Assembly (NCBI GenBank): GCA_013044465.1 | Contig: JABEUL010000095.1 | Span: forward strand, 1-12,160 | DNA length: 12,160 nt | Source: Acidimicrobiales bacterium | GTDB lineage: Bacteria; Actinomycetota; Acidimicrobiia; Acidimicrobiales; JABEUL01 | Direction of reading: 5' to 3' | Part shown: one piece after another, positions 7,790-12,160 of the stretch | How the letters are laid out: every line of letters begins with the position of its first letter | Numbering within the stretch: the first letter of the stretch is position 1 | Notes under the pieces: generated by a model | Told to the model about the DNA's origin: nothing | Seen by the model: only the letters and a program-made list of their open reading frames with translations | Database searches by the model: none | Program-made: the position numbers and the translations under genes

Positions 7790-9345
7790 AGCGGCATATT
7801 TCCGTGCTTTCGCTTAGGCAACTCTTCCCGTTTTGATGCCAACATCTCAAGTCCCCTGATTAGTACTATCCGGGTTTCTGCGGGATTTATTACGTCATCG
7901 ATGTAACCTCTTTCAGCAGCCAAATATGGGTTGCCAAATTTCTCGTTGTACTCATCAACTAACTCTGCACGTCTAGCCACTGAATCAGAAGCTTCGGCAA
8001 GTTCTCTCTTGTGAACAATTTCAACCGCACCTTGTGGACCCATGACTGCCAGTTCCGCACTTGGCCACGCGAAGGCTAGATCAGCCCCAATTGCTTTGGA
8101 GTCCATAACCACATAAGCTCCTCCGTAGGCCTTACGAGTTATTACCTGAATTCTTGGAACAGTTGCCTCGCAGTAGGAGTAGAGAAGTTTTGCACCGTGA
8201 CGAATAATTCCACCGTATTCTTGGTCAGTTCCAGGCATGAACCCTGGAACATCCACAAAAGTAATAAGTGGAATATTGAAAGCATCACAAGTTCTGACAA
8301 ATCGAGCACCCTTTTCAGAAGCTTCGATATTGAGAACACCAGCCAAGACCTGTGGTTGATTGCCAACTATTCCAACTACCCGACCATCTAGTCGAGCAAA
8401 GCCACATATCAAGTTCCCAGCCCAGTGCGGAAAGTATTCAACTAATTCACCCTCATCGACTACAGCTGAAACAACCTTGCGCATATCATAAGGAACATTT
8501 GGACTTGCAGGCATTATGTCAAGTAGCTCGGTGCAAAGTCGATCTTTTTCGTCTTCTGGCTCGACATAAGGAGGTTCTTCGAGATTATTTGTCGGCAAAA
8601 ACGAAAGCAAGTACTTGACCTCATCCAGGCAAGACTTCTCATCAGCAGAAACAAATGCGGCTACTCCGGATTTTGTGGCATGACTCATAGCTCCACCGAG
8701 TTGCTCTAGGGTCACTTCTTCACCGGTTACTGTTTTGACAACATCGGGTCCTGTAATAAACATGTGAGAGGTCTCATGAACCATAAATATGAAATCAGTC
8801 AACGCCGGTGAATATACAGCCCCACCTGCACATGGACCCAATATCACGCTTACCTGGGGAATAACACCAGAGGCCCTGGCATTTCTGAAGAAAATACCTC
8901 CATAAGAGTTCAGGGAAACCACACCTTCTTGGATCCTGGCACCTGCACCATCATTGAGTCCTATCATTGGAACTCCCATAGAGAGCGCCAAATCCATAAT
9001 CTTGTGTATCTTCTCAGCAAATACTTCACCAAGTGCACCACCAAATACCGTGAAATCCTGGCTGAAAACACAAACTCTTCGTCCGTCTATGGTTCCAAAT
9101 CCAGTTATAACACCGTCAGTATAGGGGCGGTTCTTCTCAATTCCCATTCCGTGGGCCCTATGCCTTGCCAGCATGCCCAACTCTTGGAAAGAGCCGTCGT
9201 CAAGCAAGTATTCGATGCGCTCCCTTGCAGTCATCTTCCCTTGAGCGTGTTGGCGCTCAATTGAACGAGGAGAACCTGCAGTCAGGGCTTGTTTTTTACG
9301 TTCTGTGAGATCGTCCAGTCTTTGTTGCATTGTGTGTTCTGGCAT
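7786..9345 (-). CDS. Acyl-CoA carboxylase beta subunit (carboxyltransferase)
   Basis: The 519-residue enzyme moves carboxyl from carboxybiotin on the alpha subunit to an acyl-CoA, giving malonyl-CoA or methylmalonyl-CoA. Both crotonase-like halves are present. The N-terminal half has KMTARERIEYLLDDGSF (37-53), NDGAGARIQEGV (131-142) and GPCAGGAVYSPA (170-181); the C-terminal half has FVDVPGFMPGTDQEYGG (363-379) and RKAYGGAYVVMDSK (404-417). Length and motif order are standard for the PccB/AccB family rather than plastid-type AccD. Valine 412 stands where propionyl-specific enzymes have Asp, so acetyl-CoA or mixed use is possible. An in-frame TAG 12 bases upstream fixes the start at or after this ATG; AGGTAG is the likely ribosome site. 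The epsilon-like gene overlaps its stop; no biotin-carboxylase subunit lies in the window. Confidence 0.95.
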   Translation of the reverse strand: MPEHTMQQRLDDLTERKKQALTAGSPRSIERQHAQGKMTARERIEYLLDDGSFQELGMLARHRAHGMGIEKNRPYTDGVITGFGTIDGRRVCVFSQDFTVFGGALGEVFAEKIHKIMDLALSMGVPMIGLNDGAGARIQEGVVSLNSYGGIFFRNARASGVIPQVSVILGPCAGGAVYSPALTDFIFMVHETSHMFITGPDVVKTVTGEEVTLEQLGGAMSHATKSGVAAFVSADEKSCLDEVKYLLSFLPTNNLEEPPYVEPEDEKDRLCTELLDIMPASPNVPYDMRKVVSAVVDEGELVEYFPHWAGNLICGFARLDGRVVGIVGNQPQVLAGVLNIEASEKGARFVRTCDAFNIPLITFVDVPGFMPGTDQEYGGIIRHGAKLLYSYCEATVPRIQVITRKAYGGAYVVMDSKAIGADLAFAWPSAELAVMGPQGAVEIVHKRELAEASDSVARRAELVDEYNEKFGNPYLAAERGYIDDVINPAETRIVLIRGLEMLASKREELPKRKHGNMPL

Positions 9346-9387
9346 ACCTTTAGGCTACCTGCCAGGAGGGGTCACCAAATTCAAACG

Positions 9388-9418
9388 CTCAATTCCCCTA
9401 ATAATCTGGGAATTTGAG
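9388..9418. repeat. Intergenic hairpin between the AIM24 gene and the carboxylase beta gene
   Basis: CTCAATTCCC (9388-9397) pairs with GGGAA and TTGAG (9408-9418), with one bulged T and a ten-base loop. This gives ten base pairs in a 107-base gap between two minus-strand genes. In the minus direction it is followed by TTGAGCGTTTG, not a clean T-run. It may be a weak or U-tract-poor terminator for the AIM24 transcript or a structured leader for the carboxylase operon. Confidence 0.4.
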
Positions 9419-9452
9419 GGTTTCGGATTAAGAACTCTTCTGAACTTCGTTG

Positions 9453-10139
9453 TTAGCGATTAGGTTGTGGAAGATATGGCGCTATGGCATGGGCCAAGTT
9501 GGCAATAGGTAGTGATTGAAGCCACACCCGTCCAGGACCAGTCAGTGCTGCCAAGAACATCCCATCTCCTCCAAATAGCTTGTTTTTAATCCCTGGAATA
9601 GTGGTGATTGAAAAACTCATGCCCTCTTGGAACATTCCAACATGGCCGGGGTGTACCAACAGAGACTCGCCTGGCTGCAAATCCCGGATTACTACTTCAC
9701 CATCAAGTTCGATAAATGCCGTGGCGTCTCCATCCAGTCTCTGTAAAACAAATCCCTCACCTCCAAAAATGCCTGCACCAAGGGATTGCTGAAATCCCAT
9801 CGAAATAGCTATTCCAGGCGTCCCGCATAAAAAACCGTGGCGGTGAATCATGTAACCAGCGCCTTGAGTGATTTGAACTGGGAATATTGTGCCAGGCAGC
9901 TTTGTGGCAAATGCGACCACTCCTGGAGCATGGGCTGTATAGGTAGTCAAAAAGATTCCCCCTCCACCCATTGCTCGTTTAAACATTCCGCCCAAGCCGC
10001 CTCCAGCATTAGCTGAAGTTTGCATCTGGACCGAAGGGGTTAGCCAAGATAGCTCGCCAGATTCAGCCACAATGGATTCACCCGAGTCGAGTTGAATCTC
10101 CAAAACTGGCAGGGTAGTTCCGATAATTTGATGGTTCAT
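9453..10139 (-). CDS. AIM24 / TIGR00266 family protein
   Basis: The 228-residue protein fits the bacterial AIM24-like (TIGR00266) family. It is beta-rich, with glycine motifs GGGLGGMFKRAMGGGGIFL (about 46-64), GAGIFGGEGFVLQRL and KLFGGDGMFLAALTGPG near the C-terminus, followed by VWLQSLP. Members form a double beta-helix-like fold; the mitochondrial relative Aim24 affects inner-membrane organisation, but the bacterial role is not established. No signal peptide or membrane span is seen. The ATG start has a near-perfect AGGAGG five to six bases upstream, which implies efficient translation. It sits 74 bases after the PPOX gene and 107 bases before the carboxylase gene, all on the minus strand, so whether they share a transcript is unclear. 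A functional link to either neighbour is not evident. Confidence 0.9.
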   Translation of the reverse strand: MNHQIIGTTLPVLEIQLDSGESIVAESGELSWLTPSVQMQTSANAGGGLGGMFKRAMGGGGIFLTTYTAHAPGVVAFATKLPGTIFPVQITQGAGYMIHRHGFLCGTPGIAISMGFQQSLGAGIFGGEGFVLQRLDGDATAFIELDGEVVIRDLQPGESLLVHPGHVGMFQEGMSFSITTIPGIKNKLFGGDGMFLAALTGPGRVWLQSLPIANLAHAIAPYLPQPNR

Positions 10140-10189
10140 TTTGCCCTCCTATAAGGTTTCCACAATTACCGCTACATTACCCTAGGTGC

Positions 10190-10206
10190 TCTGAAGTTTC
10201 CAGAGA
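10190..10206. repeat. Short hairpin downstream of the PPOX gene
   Basis: CTCTG and CAGAG flank a seven-base spacer, starting eight bases past the PPOX stop in the minus direction. The stem is only five pairs and no T-run follows, so a terminator role is weakly supported. Confidence 0.2.
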
Positions 10207-10213
10207 AATAAAA

Positions 10214-10603
10214 TTATCCCTGTATTCTCTGCTTGACTGGCTCCACAAGGACTTTAACTCGCTCGCTTTGAATAGGCATCTGGTAGGGCCCTCCTGTGTA
10301 TCTATGAGAAAGCTCTTCAATGTTATTTTTCGCTACATCACCTTTGATAGTCTCTTTGACTTTTCCGTTCACTTCTGCATACCGATAGGGATTGCCAGCA
10401 TCCCAAATGACAATCGACACTCTTGGATCCGCTGAAATATTTTTGAACTGAGCACGATGAATTTCCGTGTTGTAGGTCAAGTTCTCTCCATCGCTATCAA
10501 TCCAAACAATTGTGGAATGAGGTGTACCATCCTTAGAAAGAGTAGTAAGAGTTGCAAAATTCTTTCCCTCATGTGCTAGTTCGTGGATTTTAGAGTCCAA
10601 CAT
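10214..10603 (-). CDS. PPOX-class (split beta-barrel) F420-dependent-type oxidoreductase
   Basis: This 129-residue protein belongs to the pyridoxamine-5'-phosphate-oxidase-like split-barrel fold. Recognisable segments are FATLTTLSKDGTPHSTIVW (16-34), LTYNTEIHRAQFKNISADPR (42-61), which resembles the LxxxT...K..NixxdPRV cofactor-binding stretch, then VSIVIWDAGNPYRYAEVNG. The short length and this pattern match the small F420-dependent family of actinobacteria, which reduce varied substrates with F420H2; FMN use cannot be excluded from sequence. The ATG start has AAGGGAG seven bases upstream and a good promoter just before it. The gene is divergent from the methyltransferase gene and may lead a minus-strand run with the AIM24 gene. 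Its substrate is unknown. Confidence 0.85.
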   Translation of the reverse strand: MLDSKIHELAHEGKNFATLTTLSKDGTPHSTIVWIDSDGENLTYNTEIHRAQFKNISADPRVSIVIWDAGNPYRYAEVNGKVKETIKGDVAKNNIEELSHRYTGGPYQMPIQSERVKVLVEPVKQRIQG

Positions 10604-10625
10604 TAAAACTCCCTTCTTATTTTGC

Positions 10626-10654
10626 TATATAGCCATACTAGCAATATTTTCCAA
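10626..10654 (-). promoter_or_regulatory. Promoter candidate for the PPOX gene
   Basis: On the minus strand, TTGGAA (10654-10649) and TATATA (10631-10626) are separated by exactly 17 bases, a good sigma-70-like arrangement. Predicted transcription would begin near 10619, leaving a short leader with the AAGGGAG ribosome site. The -10 lies inside the ten-base palindrome GCTATATAGC (10624-10633). Confidence 0.6.
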
Positions 10655-10681
10655 ATTGAATTCTGTGAAAGTTAACGTCAC

Positions 10682-10695
10682 GGGAAGAACTTCCC
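10682..10695. promoter_or_regulatory. Palindromic operator candidate between divergent promoters
   Basis: GGGAAGAACTTCCC has perfect six-base arms around AA. It lies about 28 bases upstream of the PPOX -35 and 35 bases upstream of the methyltransferase -35. Its right end overlaps another palindrome, CCCATGGG (10693-10700). The position between two outward promoters suits a shared regulator; no regulator gene is in the window, so this is inference from symmetry and location. Confidence 0.4.
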
Positions 10696-10730
10696 ATGGG
10701 GGTTGTGGAATAATAACTCACTCGCCCTAG

Positions 10731-10760
10731 TTGGAACATTAATAGCAGTTTAAATACAAA
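10731..10760 (+). promoter_or_regulatory. Promoter candidate for the methyltransferase gene
   Basis: TTGGAA (10731-10736) and TACAAA (10755-10760) are 18 bases apart on the plus strand, 25 bases before the ATG. The -35 is identical to that of the opposing PPOX promoter. AGAGGA at 10765-10770 is the possible ribosome site, rather far from the start; AAGAAG is closer. Confidence 0.45.
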
Positions 10761-10785
10761 AACTAGAGGAAAGAAGACTTTTAAC

Positions 10786-11415
10786 ATGGCTGATCATAGT
10801 GAGCACACCAATAGAACTCCGACTCCCGGTGATCCTTGGCCGTGGGATGAGCGGTTCCGTGATATGCCTTGGCCAAAAGACCCTGACCCTCTATTGGTTG
10901 AATACTGTTCTGACTTGCCGAAAGGGAAAGCTGTTGATCTAGGAGCTGGGACTGGGAGAAACAGCATTTTCTTAGCCGGACTTGGTTACGAGGTGACTGC
11001 AGTCGATGCTTCTCAAGTTGGTCTAGACATAACAGCCAATCGAGCTAAATCTGAGGCTTTGGTGATTGAAACAGTACTTGCGAATCTGGACGACTTTCAT
11101 CTGGAAGCCGATACTTATGATCTTGTCGTCATTGCCAACATACATATGATGCCACCTGATTCAAAAAAGCTCTTCAAGATGGCAATTAATGGTCTCAAAC
11201 ATGGAGGACATTTGTTTGTCGTCGGGCACGATAGATCGAACCTAGGCGTACACGGTCCTCCGCTTCCAGAACTTCTTTACAGTGTCGATGATATGCAAGA
11301 TCTCTTCCCGGAAGATCTTGAAATTAAAGTCCTAAAAAATGAAGAGCGGCCAGTAGGTGATTCGCCTCATGGAGTGCCTGATATGGCCGTCATTGTCTTA
11401 GGTGAGAAAAAATAA
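10786..11415 (+). CDS. Class I SAM-dependent methyltransferase
   Basis: The 209-residue cytosolic protein has a Rossmann-type methyltransferase core. The SAM-binding glycine motif is VDLGAGTGRNSIFLA (50-64), with the acidic residue Asp74 in AVDAS at the end of strand 2. The post-motif segment YDLVVIANIHMMP (111-123) and the helix-strand KHGGHLFVVGHD (138-149) complete the core. The N-terminus (WPWDERFRDMPWPKDPDPLL) precedes the fold and resembles that of small TehB/thiopurine-type methyltransferases, often found as stand-alone resistance or small-molecule enzymes. The substrate cannot be told. It is a single gene, divergent from the PPOX gene and convergent with the phosphatase gene across 24 bases. 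Its stop is followed by a weak TAGAAG...CTTCTA inverted repeat with a 20-base loop. Confidence 0.9.
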   Translation: MADHSEHTNRTPTPGDPWPWDERFRDMPWPKDPDPLLVEYCSDLPKGKAVDLGAGTGRNSIFLAGLGYEVTAVDASQVGLDITANRAKSEALVIETVLANLDDFHLEADTYDLVVIANIHMMPPDSKKLFKMAINGLKHGGHLFVVGHDRSNLGVHGPPLPELLYSVDDMQDLFPEDLEIKVLKNEERPVGDSPHGVPDMAVIVLGEKK

Positions 11416-11439
11416 TATTAGAAGTAGCTTTCGAATATT

Positions 11440-12160
11440 TTATTCTTCTAGATATAAAAACCCGAAAGACTCATCACGAACTTTGAATCCGCGATCCTTT
11501 AAATCCTTCTCCCAATCCCCTTGGACTTCTGGATTGGTCTCTTCCATCCCGTGATCAGCAACTACTAATACCGCACTCTTTTCAAACTTCCCTGAGTCAT
11601 GAAGAGCCTCAAGTACCCGCCCCAAACGCTTATCAGTGTCAATTAGGGCTCCATAGCCAATCTCTGAGTCAGGCCCTCCTGAATGGAATGCCGCATCTGT
11701 CAGTGCAAAATTAATCCAAGAAAGTTCGGGAAAGGTGAAGTCTCGCCCTCCAAAGGAGCCGGAGAATATTTCTATTGCTTGGCTCATGGACAAGTGGTCT
11801 GCAATCGAAGCCCAGGAATATTCTTTATTTTCCCTATACCATCTCTCACTTGCAAATTCAGGCAATGCTTCATCTTTAGGCAACAGATCTCCAAGTGCAC
11901 TCATAGCACCCCTTCTCCATAGGTCAAATGTTGAATATGTGGCACCCCTGTCGGCTGGTTCGTTGATAGAAACAGTTGTGGCATCGGGGTTTTGGCGCCA
12001 TATGGCCTCATGTAAAGTCTCCACATTGTTTCTGAGCCACTGCATCGACAAGTGCCAAGTGCTTGGAGACTCGGTCACAATCTGCTCATTTAAGTCCTTA
12101 TCCCACCATGAGTTGTACAATCCACCATGGTGGCCTGAATGAATACCAGTTAAAAGGGCA
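11440..12160 (-). CDS. Alkaline-phosphatase-superfamily enzyme, nucleotide pyrophosphatase-like (C-terminal part)
   Basis: The reading frame is open to the window edge, so the gene is cut here and its N-terminus is missing; 239 residues are visible. The first visible residues, ALLTGIHSGHHGGLYNSWWD, match the stretch that follows the nucleophile threonine in type I phosphodiesterase/nucleotide pyrophosphatases. Metal-ligand motifs follow: LTDAAFHSGGPDSE, giving an Asp and a His four residues on, and VVADHGME, giving Asp-His. These enzymes hydrolyse phosphodiesters or pyrophosphates using two metals, often outside the cytoplasm; location cannot be judged without the start. The C-terminal His that normally completes the second metal site is not seen: no His occurs in the last 36 or so residues. 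A TTG at 12120 is not a likely start because homology runs through it. Confidence 0.85.
   Translation of the reverse strand, partial: ALLTGIHSGHHGGLYNSWWDKDLNEQIVTESPSTWHLSMQWLRNNVETLHEAIWRQNPDATTVSINEPADRGATYSTFDLWRRGAMSALGDLLPKDEALPEFASERWYRENKEYSWASIADHLSMSQAIEIFSGSFGGRDFTFPELSWINFALTDAAFHSGGPDSEIGYGALIDTDKRLGRVLEALHDSGKFEKSAVLVVADHGMEETNPEVQGDWEKDLKDRGFKVRDESFGFLYLEE

Noticed and set aside
8929..9264. Plus-strand open frame of 111 codons
   Set aside because: Antisense to the carboxylase beta gene, with no domain or start signal.
12118..12120. TTG as the start of the phosphatase gene
   Set aside because: The frame stays open upstream and encodes ALLTGIHSGHHGG, a conserved family segment; the gene is cut by the window edge instead.
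11735..12142. Plus-strand open frame of 135 codons
   Set aside because: Antisense to the phosphatase gene, whose frame carries clear catalytic motifs throughout.

Overview
The window looks like chromosomal DNA from a fairly low-GC actinobacterium (GC judged by eye in the low to mid 40s percent). Three things point there: an acyl-CoA carboxylase beta subunit followed directly by a small epsilon-like subunit, a PPOX-type (split beta-barrel) protein of the kind that uses F420, and a metallophosphoesterase with an N-terminal beta-rich extension of a sort seen in actinobacteria. An aquatic Acidimicrobiia-like or Nanopelagicales-like lineage would fit, but nothing here fixes the genus. Genes are tightly packed; no insertion sequence, phage gene, tRNA, rRNA or CRISPR array was seen.

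Layout. (1) 27-1629, minus strand: an SRPBCC protein, an overlapping O6-alkylguanine-DNA alkyltransferase and a DUF1697 protein, in that transcription order. (2) 1845-6496, plus strand: a two-gene operon for a YhaO-type nuclease and a YhaN-type coiled-coil ATPase, a relative of SbcD/SbcC and Mre11/Rad50, with a 4-base start/stop overlap. (3) 6511-10603, minus strand: a PPOX protein, an AIM24-family protein, the carboxylase beta subunit, its epsilon-like partner (4-base overlap) and a calcineurin-like phosphoesterase 16 bases further on. The last of these converges with yhaN across 14 bases. (4) 10786-11415, plus strand: a SAM-dependent methyltransferase, divergent from the PPOX gene. (5) 11440 to the window edge, minus strand: the C-terminal part of an alkaline-phosphatase-superfamily (nucleotide pyrophosphatase-like) enzyme whose start lies outside the window.

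How they work together. The left half has a DNA-maintenance flavour: direct reversal of alkylation damage next to a Mre11/Rad50-like nuclease-ATPase pair. The right half is housekeeping: acyl-CoA carboxylation (malonyl- or methylmalonyl-CoA supply; the biotin-bearing alpha subunit is not here) with several single-gene functions. I found no convincing new multi-gene system. The points most worth following are the predicted loss of a C-terminal metal-ligand histidine in the phosphatase, the hydrophobic residue at the substrate-specificity position of the carboxylase, the phosphoesterase attached to the carboxylase operon, and a palindromic operator candidate between the divergent PPOX and methyltransferase promoters. 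Gaps between genes are all under 220 bases; the two larger ones (1630-1844, 10604-10785) are promoter regions.
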